Assembly (NCBI RefSeq): GCF_014773265.1
Contig: NZ_JACWMY010000011.1
Span: 62,001-126,000, forward strand
Source: Mucilaginibacter pankratovii
GTDB taxonomy: Bacteria > Bacteroidota > Bacteroidia > Sphingobacteriales > Sphingobacteriaceae
Direction: 5' to 3'
DNA: 64,000 nt
A program made the position numbers and the translations under genes. The notes beneath the pieces were generated by a model. That model saw only the letters and a program-made list of their open reading frames with translations, was not told the origin of the DNA and did no database searches. Positions 24,435 through 33,748 of this stretch are shown here, piece after piece. The first letter of the stretch is position 1. Every line of letters starts with the position of its first letter.

Positions 24435-27400
24435 TTATAATTTAACTGTTAAACCGAATGTGATTGTCCTTACAGCAGGATATTGCGCTACATCAACTCC
24501 ACGCTGTACGTTACCGTTTGTATAACCCAGCTCTGGTGTATAACCTTTGTAATTAGTGATCATAAACACATTCTGGCTGGATGCATAAAGCCTTACGCTG
24601 TTTAGCGAAGCTTTTTTGCTCCACGCTAAGGGAAGCGTGTAACCAAGTGTTACGTTTTTAAGGCTGAAATAATTACCGCTTTCCACAAATAAATCTGACG
24701 TGCGGTAGTTATCGTTAGAGCGGTCTAAAGACATCCGCGGAATGGTATTACTTGTACCCTGGCCCGTCCATCTGTTTAAAGTTTCGGCATACATATTAAA
24801 TGGATAGGTTGGGTCGATGCCCTGCATCCTATCGGCATTGTATAAACTTACACCAAATACGCCGGTGAAATTCGCAGCCAGGTCAAAACCTTTGTAAGAT
24901 ACGCTACCCTGTAAACCTACAACCGCATTAGGGTTTGGGTTGCCCAGGATGGCGCGGTCGTTCCCATCGATCAAGCCGTCGCCGTTCAGGTCGAGAAAGC
25001 GCACATCGCCGGGTTTGATGTTCCCTTTACGGGAATCATTTGTTAGAGCAGGATCGCTATCAATTTCTGCCTGGGTTTGGTATAAACCGTTGGTTTTCCA
25101 GCCGTAAAAAGATGCTATCGGCTGCCCCTGATAAGTGCGGGAGATTTCCTGGCTTGACCTGCCGTAAACCGTTGAGCCTACAAACGTGCCTTCGCCATTA
25201 AGCCTGGTTACCTTGTTTTTAATAAATGATGCATTTGCACCTACCGAATACCGCACTTTATCGCCGCCCTGGTAATTCAGTTCTACCTCAACGCCTTTGT
25301 TATTCATGGCACCGATATTTTGCGTAGGGATAGTAACCGAACCTGCTGAGCCAACTACAGGCGGGGCTATCAGCATGTCTTTTGTGTTTTTATTAAACCA
25401 GGTTATGGTTGTGTTTAACTTGTTATTTAAAAAACCTGCCTCTAAGCTGATGTTGGTCATTGCCGTTCTTTCCCAGGCAATATCCGGATTGGCAATTGTG
25501 GTAACTGCTGCACCACTTACGCCTGTGCCACCAAATGCATAGCCACCATTCTGGTAGGTAGAACCGGTTTTAATTAAGCTTAAATATTGGTAAGGCGGAA
25601 CGCTTTGGTTGCCCAATTCACCATAACCGCCTGTTAATTTAAGGTTGCTTATCCAGGTGATATCTTTGATGAATTGTTCGTTGGACAATCTCCACCCTAA
25701 CGAAAACGCCGGGAAGTAACCCCATTGATTCCCTTTTGCAAACCTGGACGAGCCATCTGCACGGAAGGTTACTGTTGCCAGGAAGCGGCTGTCGAAATCA
25801 TAAAATAACCTGGCAAAACCTGATTGTAAAGCAGAAGGCTGAGGCTGTATACTGGAGTTGAACTGCGCATTACCTGTGCCCAGTACTCTTTGTGCCGGAT
25901 CAGTATCATCATAACCTATGCGGCTTGCACTAAAGCCGTAATCTTTAAAATTCTGGTAAGAATACCCCCCTGTGAAAGTTATATGGCTTTTGCCAAATAC
26001 TTTATCATAGGTAAGAAAAGCTTCCAGCAGTTGCGATGAGATCTCTTCTTCTGTTTGTGTTAATACAGACGCCGGGTTTTGCCTTACCTGGTTTGCATCG
26101 GCGATATTGAAATTATACCCCCGATTTAAGGTGCCATCAAACGCATAGTTAACACGTAATTTTAATTCCTTAACAAAGCTTACCTCGGCGAAGGCATTAG
26201 CCAAAGCGCGGTACTTTTTATTGTATCTGTCTGCCTGCTGTATGGTAGAGTAAGGGCTGTTAATATCGCCTAATTCAGAGTTAGCTTTAGCAGTTCCGTA
26301 GGTGCCGTCGTCATTTATCAGCGGTATAGCCGGGTTAAAACGCAGGGCCGAAAAGATTAAGCCTGTTTGTGAGTTATTGTTATCAAAGCCATTTGTTTCT
26401 GCATAAGACAACTGAATATTTTCGCCCAGTTTAAACCAGGGTTTAATTTTATGCTCGGAATTGATGCGCGTACTTACCCGTTTAAATTCCGATTTATCAA
26501 TAGTACCTTTCTCGTTATAAATAGAGGTAGAGAGATAGTAATTAGAAACCTCGTTGCCGCCCTGTATGCTTACATCGCCATTAGTAACATGGCCCGTACC
26601 CAAAATGGCGTGCTGCCAGTCGGTACGTTGCGTGGCGTAATAATTGTTATTCCATAAATCATTAATAGCAACACCATCGTTTGTATAACGTTCCCGTTTT
26701 AAGGTGTATAGGTCGGGTGCGGTTAGCAGGGGGAGGTATTTGGTGGTATTAGAGAAACCGTTGTAAAAATTAACCGTAGTGTTTAGTTTTTGGTTGTAGC
26801 TGCCTTTTTTAGTAGTTACCAATACCACACCGTTTGCGGCACGGGTACCATAAATAGCCGCGGATGATGCATCCTTTAATATATCTACTGAAGCAATATC
26901 ATTCGGGTTAACATCGTTCAGTGCATCGGGGTTGCTGGTTGGCACGCCATCAATAACAATTAGCGGGTTGGCATCATTTAAGGTACCGGTACCACGGATA
27001 CGTATGCTTGGCGCAGCACCCGGCGAACCATCATTACGTACAATATTTACACCGCTTGCCCGGCCTTCTAACGCCTGTGCGGCCGAGCTTACCGGCAGGT
27101 TCTGAAAATCGCTGCCTTTAACACTGGCAACAGAACCGGTAATATCAATTTTTTTACTGGTACCATAACCTACTACCACAACTTCTTTAAGTGAGGATGG
27201 TAGTTCTTCCATAGTGATGGTTATAGGCTCGCTGCCGGTTATTGTAACCAGTTTTTTTACATAGCCTATATAAGTTAGTTCCAGTACGCCATTATCGGGT
27301 GCGTTCAGGGTAAAGTTACCGTTAACATCGGTGGTGATACCAATGGTAGTTCCCTGAATCTTAACGCTTACGCCAATCAGCGGCTGGCCGGCCTTATCTA

Positions 27401-27800
27401 CCACTTTCCCTTTAACAATGATCTGACTATTGGCTTCATCCTGCGAGGTGATAATCACTACATTGTTTTCGGCCAGTTTGTATGAAAGCTTGTTATCCAT
27501 CAGTACAGCCAGTATCTGGCTTATTGTGGCTTCTTTTACATTCAGATCAACCTTGCCCAGTTTTTTTACTGATGCGTAGTTGTAGAAAAAGCGATAATCG
27601 CTTTGTTTTTGGATTTTGGTAAGAATATTGCTTACATCGGTCTGCTTAATGGTAAGCGAAAATTTTTGCTGCGAATACACCTTTGCAGATACCTGCATGC
27701 ATGTAACCAGAATAAGAAAAAATACCGCTTTCATTAGCAAAATTACTTTAAGGCATACAGGAACACCGTGACATGAAAATGCCCTTCTTGTTTTTTTCAT
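24435..27800 (-). CDS. SusC/RagA TonB-dependent transporter with STN signalling domain
   Basis: A 1121-residue outer-membrane transporter. After the signal peptide come an STN domain (about 55-110, the part that speaks to FecR), a carboxypeptidase-like beta-sandwich (about 125-200, GKVVDKAGQPLIGVSVKIQGT), the TonB plug (about 215-330, with the RIRGTGTLNDANPLIVIDGVP motif) and a 22-strand barrel ending FGLTVKL. The STN domain, together with the FecR and ECF sigma genes upstream, shows that it both imports oligosaccharide and signals its presence. The 190-bp gap before it holds two hairpins. Confidence 0.94.
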   Translation of the reverse strand: MKKTRRAFSCHGVPVCLKVILLMKAVFFLILVTCMQVSAKVYSQQKFSLTIKQTDVSNILTKIQKQSDYRFFYNYASVKKLGKVDLNVKEATISQILAVLMDNKLSYKLAENNVVIITSQDEANSQIIVKGKVVDKAGQPLIGVSVKIQGTTIGITTDVNGNFTLNAPDNGVLELTYIGYVKKLVTITGSEPITITMEELPSSLKEVVVVGYGTSKKIDITGSVASVKGSDFQNLPVSSAAQALEGRASGVNIVRNDGSPGAAPSIRIRGTGTLNDANPLIVIDGVPTSNPDALNDVNPNDIASVDILKDASSAAIYGTRAANGVVLVTTKKGSYNQKLNTTVNFYNGFSNTTKYLPLLTAPDLYTLKRERYTNDGVAINDLWNNNYYATQRTDWQHAILGTGHVTNGDVSIQGGNEVSNYYLSTSIYNEKGTIDKSEFKRVSTRINSEHKIKPWFKLGENIQLSYAETNGFDNNNSQTGLIFSALRFNPAIPLINDDGTYGTAKANSELGDINSPYSTIQQADRYNKKYRALANAFAEVSFVKELKLRVNYAFDGTLNRGYNFNIADANQVRQNPASVLTQTEEEISSQLLEAFLTYDKVFGKSHITFTGGYSYQNFKDYGFSASRIGYDDTDPAQRVLGTGNAQFNSSIQPQPSALQSGFARLFYDFDSRFLATVTFRADGSSRFAKGNQWGYFPAFSLGWRLSNEQFIKDITWISNLKLTGGYGELGNQSVPPYQYLSLIKTGSTYQNGGYAFGGTGVSGAAVTTIANPDIAWERTAMTNISLEAGFLNNKLNTTITWFNKNTKDMLIAPPVVGSAGSVTIPTQNIGAMNNKGVEVELNYQGGDKVRYSVGANASFIKNKVTRLNGEGTFVGSTVYGRSSQEISRTYQGQPIASFYGWKTNGLYQTQAEIDSDPALTNDSRKGNIKPGDVRFLDLNGDGLIDGNDRAILGNPNPNAVVGLQGSVSYKGFDLAANFTGVFGVSLYNADRMQGIDPTYPFNMYAETLNRWTGQGTSNTIPRMSLDRSNDNYRTSDLFVESGNYFSLKNVTLGYTLPLAWSKKASLNSVRLYASSQNVFMITNYKGYTPELGYTNGNVQRGVDVAQYPAVRTITFGLTVKL

Positions 27801-27881
27801 TACATTTGTTTTGAAAATTAATGGATAGAGTAAGTGCTCTTAAACTCCTTACTCTTAATAATAAATCCCAGAATTTTTGAG

Positions 27882-27903
27882 GGGAAGAGCGCCAACTCTT
27901 CCC
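27882..27903 (-). promoter_or_regulatory. Hairpin in fecR-susC spacer
   Basis: GGGAAGAG (27882-27889) and CTCTTCCC (27896-27903) form an 8-bp stem with a 6-nt loop, about 90 bp after the FecR stop codon. No strong T-run follows on the minus strand, so it is at best a weak terminator or an mRNA end that separates the regulator genes from susC. The susC promoter read by the ECF sigma factor probably lies in the same 190 bp, but its sequence cannot be fixed. Confidence 0.35.
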
Positions 27904-27990
27904 TTGCTTGTTCTATATGGATCGATCAGGAATCTGGTAAGTAATTGTTTTTCTGCATACGTTTAGTTTAATTTAAATAGTGTATAGTGT

Positions 27991-29085
27991 TTATTTGTTT
28001 AACCGGCTTATATAAACCGTATTATCGGCTACCTTTGATTGAAAAGAGGTGATCTGTTTTAGAATGAACAATGCACTCTCCAGGTTCTCGTCCTGAAGTA
28101 CACCACTTAGCTGTTCTTTTTTAAGCGCTTCATCCTCAAATACAAATCGTACTTTGTATTTGCGTTCCATACTTACAGCAACATCTTCAAATTCCGTGTT
28201 GGTGAAAACCAATTTATTTTCCAGCCAGGCGTTTTCCTGGTATTCATCATTATCTACTACCGGCAGTACCGATAGCTCGTACTTTAACTTAGCCACCTCT
28301 TTATGCGCGTTAGGTATATGGTTTGCGGGTGCGGCATCGTTTAGTACGGTAAGTTTTTCGCGCGGGGCTAAAACTATTTTCCTGTCGGGGTCGCCCGTTA
28401 GTTCAATTTGTACTTTGCCTTTAAACAGCGTTGCTTCGGCTTTTTTATCATGTTTATAAGCTCTCACATTAAACACTGTTCCTAATACCTTTACAGTAAG
28501 GCCTGCTGTATGTACTAAAAAAGGCTTTTGGGCATCTTTAGTTACCTCAAAAAAGCCTTCCCCATCAAGCGTAACTTCGCGGCGGGTGCCGGTAAAAGTT
28601 GCGGGATACCCGAAATGGCTGCCGGCATTCAACCTTACCTTAGAGCCGTCGGGAAGCGTAAGTTTGACCATTTGTCCGTAAGGCACATCTATTTTTAGAT
28701 TAACAGCTGCCAATAACGTGTTACCTTTATTTACTGTACGGCTATAAAATGTTATACTTAAAACACCTATTACCAATATAGCCGCTGCCCCTGCAACCCA
28801 TTTAAGGTATCTGCGAATAGGTATAATCTTTTTGTCGTTGTGCTGTGGGGTATTTTCGGTGTTTTTGATATTTACCCACAGTGCATCAAGTTTTGTGTTA
28901 ATATCTTCATCCTGTAAGTTTGCATCAGACGGGGATGAACCGGTTTTAAGCGCATAGGTAACATCATGCATTTTTTTTAAATGCGGATGCTCTTCTAAAA
29001 AACATTCCAGTTCTTTTAGTTCTTCTGCACTGGCAGACTTGTCCAGGCATTTAGCCATCAACTCAATAAACCTTGATTTTCCCAT
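27991..29085 (-). CDS. FecR-family anti-sigma factor
   Basis: A 364-residue inner-membrane signal transducer. The cytoplasmic N-terminal part (about 1-85) binds the sigma factor, one transmembrane helix follows (about 93-112, WVAGAAAILVIGVLSITFY), then the periplasmic FecR domain (about 135-245, VPYGQMVKLTLPDGSKVRLNAG) and a DUF4974-type C-terminal domain that contacts the STN domain of the SusC transporter. It is 87 bp downstream of the ECF sigma gene, the normal order in Bacteroidota PULs. Confidence 0.92.
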   Translation of the reverse strand: MGKSRFIELMAKCLDKSASAEELKELECFLEEHPHLKKMHDVTYALKTGSSPSDANLQDEDINTKLDALWVNIKNTENTPQHNDKKIIPIRRYLKWVAGAAAILVIGVLSITFYSRTVNKGNTLLAAVNLKIDVPYGQMVKLTLPDGSKVRLNAGSHFGYPATFTGTRREVTLDGEGFFEVTKDAQKPFLVHTAGLTVKVLGTVFNVRAYKHDKKAEATLFKGKVQIELTGDPDRKIVLAPREKLTVLNDAAPANHIPNAHKEVAKLKYELSVLPVVDNDEYQENAWLENKLVFTNTEFEDVAVSMERKYKVRFVFEDEALKKEQLSGVLQDENLESALFILKQITSFQSKVADNTVYISRLNK

Positions 29086-29172
29086 GGTTGGTCATTCTAT
29101 CTGTAAGGACACACAACCGTTGGGTTTTTCCTAAAAGATTTATAAATAAATTTTAATAGCTGCCGGGCGGTG

Positions 29173-29706
29173 CTATTTTATGGTGCTCTCCAGCTTTTTG
29201 AGGGCTATCGCTAATTGGGCAAAAACGGTTTTAGGCGATAGCTCAAGTATCTGTGCAACTTCGTTGCAGGAGAGGCCATCCTCTTTTACCATCTTAAATA
29301 TCAACTTGCATTTTGTGGGTAAACCATCTACCGCACGCAGTATGTTGCTGTGAAGTTGCTTGGATATGAGCAATTGAGAAGGATCAGGAGTAAGCTGAAA
29401 ATAATAGGCATCGCTTACATATTCTTCATTCAGTTTTCTTGAATTTTGGCTGCGGATATTATTTAGGCATGCATTTTTAATCGCCACATATAAATAAACT
29501 TGTACATTTTTAATCACGGGCAATTTATGGCGCCCTATCCAAATCTTCAGGAAAACATCCTGCAAAATTTCTTCGGCGGGCTCTTTCTCGCCTAAAAATG
29601 AGTATGCATACTGATACAATTTAAGATATTGCTCCCGGTATAATTCATTTAAGGCCGATTCATCGCCGTTATGTTGTATCCGATGTAATAACTCCGCTAT
29701 TCCCAA
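29173..29706 (-). CDS. ECF RNA polymerase sigma factor (PUL regulator)
   Basis: A 177-residue ECF sigma-70 factor with region 2 (about 22-90, YAYSFLGEKEPAEEILQDVFLKIW) and region 4 (about 115-170, EDGLSCNEVAQILELSPKTVFAQLAIALKKL). With the FecR protein and STN-SusC it forms a cell-surface signalling chain that should switch on the polysaccharide utilisation genes downstream on the same strand. Its own promoter lies in the AT-rich spacer 29707-30224 and was not identified. Confidence 0.92.
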   Translation of the reverse strand: MGIAELLHRIQHNGDESALNELYREQYLKLYQYAYSFLGEKEPAEEILQDVFLKIWIGRHKLPVIKNVQVYLYVAIKNACLNNIRSQNSRKLNEEYVSDAYYFQLTPDPSQLLISKQLHSNILRAVDGLPTKCKLIFKMVKEDGLSCNEVAQILELSPKTVFAQLAIALKKLESTIK

Positions 29707-30224
29707 TTGATTCTATTTTGAACTACATTTAAACAGTATTAAAATACATTAAGCACACCTAAACTACAAATGCTGCAAAAAATCACGCATTGTTATTTTA
29801 TACTTAAACAAGGTTGTTCAAAGTGTTTAAGCAAATTGCATTTAAAATCTGGAACATTTTAATATATAAGCGTTACAAATTATTGCTTGCCTCTTTCCAT
29901 TGGCAATCACGCTCAAAATTTCGTCTAACGAAAATCATAAAATGAAAAATCGGCAAGAATACGGACAGGAGTTTAAAAACGCTTACGAGGCTGTTTAATC
30001 AATTTGATACACATCATTTCAAATGAACAGATTCAATAGCTTTTATTTTGAGCCCGAACCAACAGAAAGCACAATTATTCATAATAACTAATTGATAATG
30101 AACCTATTGCATAAATTAGTGCTTTATGGGTAAAGGTTACACAGTCTCCGTAACCTTATTGGGCACGAACCAAAAAGTGCCTCTATTTGATTTAAACGCA
30201 CATTTAAAAATGGGTAAAAATTAA
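29707..30224. other. Non-coding spacer before the PUL regulator
   Basis: About 520 bp with low GC and no credible gene; the longest start-to-stop stretch noticed is 18 codons from 29942. It should hold the promoter of the sigma gene (minus strand). No repeat, tRNA or known riboregulator was recognised here, apart from the tRNA terminator at its right edge. Confidence 0.5.
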
Positions 30225-30256
30225 AATAGGCCTTAGCGGGCATGCTAAGGCCTATT
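30213..30256 (-). terminator. Intrinsic terminator of tRNA-Asn
   Basis: AATAGGCCTTAGC (30225-30237) and GCTAAGGCCTATT (30244-30256) form a perfect 13-bp stem with a 6-nt loop; on the minus strand it is followed by TTTAATTTTT (30213-30224). It begins two bases after the 3' end of the tRNA. Confidence 0.85.
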
Positions 30257-30257
30257 G

Positions 30258-30331
30258 CTCCTGAGGCTGGGCTCGAACCAGCGACCCTCTGATTAACAGT
30301 CAGATGCTCTAACCGGCTGAGCTACTCAGGA
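30258..30331 (-). tRNA. tRNA-Asn (GTT)
   Basis: A 74-nt tRNA on the minus strand. The acceptor stem TCCTGAG pairs with CTCAGGA and leaves discriminator G. The D arm has AGCTCAGCCGGTTAGAGC, the anticodon loop CTGTTAA gives anticodon GTT for asparagine, and the T arm contains GGTTCGAGCCC. CCA is not encoded, as usual in Bacteroidota. Confidence 0.95.
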
Positions 30332-30452
30332 ATCTTCCTTTTTTAATACCATTGAACTCGTCAGCAGTATTTTCCGGTTTGGAGTGTGCAAAAGTATGAT
30401 TATTGAGGTAATTTCACAATATTTGCGCAAAAAAAATTTAAAATATTTTCGC

Positions 30453-31367
30453 ATGAGCTTGTTAGTTATTGGTACTGTGGCGTTTGACGCAATTGAAACC
30501 CCCTTTGGAAAGACAGATAAAATAGTTGGCGGCGCCGCAACCTACGCAGGATTGGCCGCTTCCTACTTTTATAACAAGGTAAATATCGTTGCCGTGGTAG
30601 GCGACGACTTCCCCGCCGAAGAAATTGCCGACTTTAACGCTCATAACATCAATACCGATGGACTGCAAATTAAGGTGGGTGAAAAATCGTTCTTTTGGAG
30701 CGGTAAGTATCATAACGACATGAACAGCCGCGATACGCTGGTTACCGACCTGAACGTACTGGCCGACTTTGACCCGATAATCCCTGAAAGCTACCAGGAC
30801 TGCGAATACCTGATGCTTGGCAATCTGAGTCCGCAAGTGCAGCAAACGGTTATTAAACGCCTTAAAAACCGCCCTAAGCTCATCGTGATGGATACCATGA
30901 ACTTCTGGATGGACATTGCACTGGACGATTTGCTGGAAACCATTAAAATGGTGGATGTACTAACTATTAATGATGCCGAGGCCCGCCAGCTATCGGGCGA
31001 GTATTCTTTGGTGAAGGCTGCCAACAAAATATTGGCCATGGGCCCCAAATACCTCATCATTAAAAAAGGAGAGCATGGCGCATTGTTATTCCACGAGGAG
31101 CATATCTTCTCGGCTCCTGCCCTGCCTTTGGCCGAGGTTTTTGATCCAACCGGCGCGGGTGATACCTTCGCAGGCGGCTTTATTGGCTATATGGCCAAAG
31201 TTGGCACTGTGAATTTTAACAATATGAAAAACGCCATCATCTTTGGATCGGCATTGGCTTCTTTCTGCGTAGAGAAATTCGGTACAGAAAAAATTAAGAA
31301 CCTGACCGAAGAAGAAGTAGCTGCGCGTGTACAACAATTTGTACGCCTGTCATCTTTTGAAATTTAA
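30453..31367 (+). CDS. PfkB-family carbohydrate/nucleoside kinase
   Basis: A 304-residue sugar or nucleoside kinase of the ribokinase family. The N-terminal glycine pair lies in VGGAATYAGLAASYFYNKVNIVAVVGDDFP and the C-terminal PfkB signature is DPTGAGDTFAGGF with the catalytic aspartate. The start at 30453 (MSLLVIGTVAFDAIETPFG) is preferred to an ATG at 30384 because the family begins with this beta strand. It is a single-gene unit, closed by a strong terminator. The substrate is not predictable from sequence; adenosine- or ribokinase-like activity is possible. Confidence 0.88.
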   Translation: MSLLVIGTVAFDAIETPFGKTDKIVGGAATYAGLAASYFYNKVNIVAVVGDDFPAEEIADFNAHNINTDGLQIKVGEKSFFWSGKYHNDMNSRDTLVTDLNVLADFDPIIPESYQDCEYLMLGNLSPQVQQTVIKRLKNRPKLIVMDTMNFWMDIALDDLLETIKMVDVLTINDAEARQLSGEYSLVKAANKILAMGPKYLIIKKGEHGALLFHEEHIFSAPALPLAEVFDPTGAGDTFAGGFIGYMAKVGTVNFNNMKNAIIFGSALASFCVEKFGTEKIKNLTEEEVAARVQQFVRLSSFEI

Positions 31368-31385
31368 TTAATTTGATTTATAACT

Positions 31386-31421
31386 CAACGGCGCAATGAA
31401 GTCAATCTCATTGCGCCGTTG
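31386..31421 (+). terminator. Intrinsic terminator after pfkB-like gene
   Basis: CAACGGCGCAATGA and TCATTGCGCCGTTG form a perfect 14-bp stem with an 8-nt loop, 18 bp after the stop codon, followed by CTATTTT. It may act in both directions because the gene to the right converges. Confidence 0.85.
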
Positions 31422-31486
31422 CTATTTTAAGCCGGTCTTTTCAGCGTTTGTCTAATGAACTATTAAGCCATCAACTATGAACTACT

Positions 31487-32485
31487 TCAATACTCCAACC
31501 ACTTCTTTACTTTTATCCCGATGGTATCTCCTGGGGCAAAGCGCCCGTTCTCGCCATTTACTACGCGGATGATCACATCATTATATTCCAATAATAAATC
31601 CTCGTAGAAACCCTTAAAAAGCACTTCCCGCACCGTCCATTGTATGGCCTCGGGTGATGTACTAAGCCTTATCCATTCCGGGTATACTACGGTGTTCGGC
31701 TTTTCGGTAGCTATCCCGCATAATTTTGCTTCATCCGGTGCAAGCACATTGCAGTTGCTCAGTAACTCGGCGGTATAAAGGTTTTGGGGATTTTGGTAAA
31801 GCTCCTTAGGGTGGCCGGCTTCCAATATCTCACCGTTTTCTATCACCACCAGTTCGTCGGCCATGGAGAGCACCTCGGCAGGGTCGTGCGATACCATTAC
31901 CACAGTGATACCGCTTTCGCGCACTATCTGGCGGATATCGTGCTGCAGGCCTTCTCTGAACGAGGTATCTACCTGGTTAAAGGGTTCATCTAAAAACAAA
32001 ACCTGCGGGCGGGTGATGATGGCACGGGCAATGGCTACACGCTGTTTTTCGCCGCCACTGAGGTCGGCAACGCGTTTGTAGGCCATTTGCATCATGTTAA
32101 GCTGGGTGAGCACTGCTTCCGTTTTCTCTTCCTTAAGTTTTACGTTGGTGCTGGGCAGCATGGCGGCCACATTGTCCCAAACGCGGGCGAAGAGATTAAG
32201 GTCGTCCGTATGCTGGGTAACCATTTTCATTTCGTCGTGCCCGGGGATCAGCTTTTCTTCGGGCCCCCAAATACGCTCGCCTTTAAAATAAACGGTGCCC
32301 TGGTTGGGGGACAGCAGGCCATAAAGCAGGCGCAATAAGGTACTTTTACCGCTGCCGCTTTCGCCAATAATGGCGGTAATTTTACCGGGCTTTATATCGA
32401 TACTGATATTTTTAACGCCCGATGCCGTTACACCCGGATATATTTTACTTACCGAAACCGCCTGCAAAAAAGGTACATCTGCCAT
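31487..32485 (-). CDS. Orphan ABC transporter ATPase with TOBE-like C-terminus
   Basis: A 332-residue ATPase of the spermidine/putrescine/iron (PotA/FbpC) group. Walker A GESGSGKST, signature LSGGEKQR and Walker B VLFLDEP are intact, and the last 100 residues form a TOBE-like regulatory or substrate-sensing domain (WTVREVLFKGFYEDLLLEYN). The start at MADVPFLQAV (32485) fits the family; an ATG at 32503 would add six residues. No permease or binding protein gene is near, which is unusual for this group, so its partners must be elsewhere or its job is not transport. Confidence 0.85.
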   Translation of the reverse strand: MADVPFLQAVSVSKIYPGVTASGVKNISIDIKPGKITAIIGESGSGKSTLLRLLYGLLSPNQGTVYFKGERIWGPEEKLIPGHDEMKMVTQHTDDLNLFARVWDNVAAMLPSTNVKLKEEKTEAVLTQLNMMQMAYKRVADLSGGEKQRVAIARAIITRPQVLFLDEPFNQVDTSFREGLQHDIRQIVRESGITVVMVSHDPAEVLSMADELVVIENGEILEAGHPKELYQNPQNLYTAELLSNCNVLAPDEAKLCGIATEKPNTVVYPEWIRLSTSPEAIQWTVREVLFKGFYEDLLLEYNDVIIRVVNGENGRFAPGDTIGIKVKKWLEY

Positions 32486-32616
32486 CGCGACTAATATACA
32501 CACGATTTTAACACGATTGCAGGATTGAGCGATGGATAGGATTAAAATACTAAGCGTTTAAGAGATTTTAAGATCCGCGCCGTTTAATTACAAGCCCCAG
32601 CCGGTGTTTTGCGAAA

Positions 32617-32648
32617 CAGGTGTCCCACATTTAAATGCGGGACACCTG
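32617..32648. repeat. 32-bp near-perfect palindrome
   Basis: CAGGTGTCCCACATTTAAATGCGGGACACCTG reads the same on both strands except for one base pair. It contains AGGTGTCCC and GGGACACCT arms. It lies 130-160 bp upstream of the ABC ATPase start and could be an operator for it. A terminator is less likely because no T-run follows on either strand. Confidence 0.55.
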
Positions 32649-32775
32649 AATTTCGTATATTTTTGATTATCAGATACTTAAGCAAAATCAGTGAAACACT
32701 TTGGGACACCCCTGAACGTTAAATAATTACTATAAATTGCTCGATATCAGATAATTAACCAAAATACAAACTCAA

Positions 32776-32804
32776 CTTAAAAAACAAGGTGAAAGACCTT
32801 GTTT
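32776..32804 (-). terminator. Intrinsic terminator after beta-barrel gene
   Basis: AAACAAGGT (32782-32790) and ACCTTGTTT (32796-32804) form a perfect 9-bp stem with a 5-nt loop. On the minus strand the stem runs into TTTTTTAAG. It lies about 95 bp after the stop of the sigma/anti-sigma/beta-barrel operon. Confidence 0.6.
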
Positions 32805-32897
32805 GGAACACCTGCCAGCTATATCGTCCTGACAAAAGTTTACATTTAGATCAAAATCGTGTTAATCTTTAAATCCTTAAATCGCGTGCAATCGTGT

Positions 32898-33746
32898 TTA
32901 CCAGCCTATGCTCATCCCAAAAGAGAAGTTCCTTAAACCTTTTTGTGCGGGGCTGTCGTCAAACATGTCGTTTACGTAATAGCGGGCAAATACGCCTATG
33001 GCACCGTAGCCTACACGCACAAACGGGCCGTAACGGAACTTGGTGAAATGGTAATCTCCGCTGCGTTTTTGATCGCCATTCACGTCGCTTTCCTGTAAAA
33101 GGCTGCTGCTTAATAACAGCCCCATATCTACCCCGGTAACAAAATGGAATCTGCGGCCATCGGCATCATCGTGCGTGCGGAAATCAAGGGCAATGGGCAC
33201 CCGCAGGTAGCTTGCCGAGAGGCGATTTTTACTGTACTTGATATCATCGGGTACAAAGGTAAGCACGTCCTGGTCTCGCAGGATGGTGCCACGTTCGCGC
33301 AGGCGCAGGTTTAGCCAGTCGAAACCGCCTGAAGTGTAGATCCTGAACGCACTACTAAAACGGTAGCTTATCTGCAGCACATCAAAGCCAATGCTGCTGC
33401 TCCTCCACGACCGGTAATTTAAAAACTGGTTCTGCGGCGACAGTTTAAAGCTGCCGTTATCGTTCAGCGTAGTTAAACCGATATCGAACCGCGTAAACGT
33501 AAGCCCCAGGGAAAAGCCGGGCTCCTTTGAAGCCGTGTAAGTGGTATCGTAATCGTTGTTATTGATGTTTACTTCTGCTACATCCTTACCAAAGCCAAAT
33601 TTGTATTTATGCTTTTTCTTGCTTTTGATAATAATGATGGTATCCGCGTCGGCACCTTCAGTATGCCGCGTTTTTATGGTGTCGGTTTGCGCAAACAGTG
33701 TTGCGGCAAAAAAACATATGATTAGAGTGAATATAGTTGGTTTCAT
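32898..33746 (-). CDS. Outer-membrane beta-barrel protein, PorT-like
   Basis: A 282-residue exported protein with a signal peptide (about 1-19, ending LFAQ) and an eight-strand-type barrel, seen as repeated alternating strands (SLGLTFTRFDIGLTTL, RFHFVTGVDMGLLLSSS, FGPFVRVGYGAIGVFARYY) ending in a C-terminal aromatic residue. A charged KSKKKHKYKF stretch precedes the barrel. It is the third gene of an operon with an ECF sigma factor and a putative anti-sigma factor (2-bp gap), so it may be the sensed partner or the target of that system. Confidence 0.75.
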   Translation of the reverse strand: MKPTIFTLIICFFAATLFAQTDTIKTRHTEGADADTIIIIKSKKKHKYKFGFGKDVAEVNINNNDYDTTYTASKEPGFSLGLTFTRFDIGLTTLNDNGSFKLSPQNQFLNYRSWRSSSIGFDVLQISYRFSSAFRIYTSGGFDWLNLRLRERGTILRDQDVLTFVPDDIKYSKNRLSASYLRVPIALDFRTHDDADGRRFHFVTGVDMGLLLSSSLLQESDVNGDQKRSGDYHFTKFRYGPFVRVGYGAIGVFARYYVNDMFDDSPAQKGLRNFSFGMSIGW

Positions 33747-33748
33747 GG

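Larger units (their letters stand above)
32486..32897. other. Spacer with palindrome, GGGACACC motifs and a terminator
   Basis: About 410 bp without a coding sequence, between an ABC ATPase gene and a beta-barrel gene on the same strand. It contains a 32-bp palindrome (32617-32648), further GGGACACC-type copies near 32703 and 32804, and a terminator-like hairpin at 32776-32804. Nothing else was recognised. Confidence 0.5.

Noticed and set aside
29942..29998. An 18-codon frame in the spacer before the PUL sigma gene
   Set aside because: Too short and without supporting context; such frames are expected by chance in AT-rich DNA.
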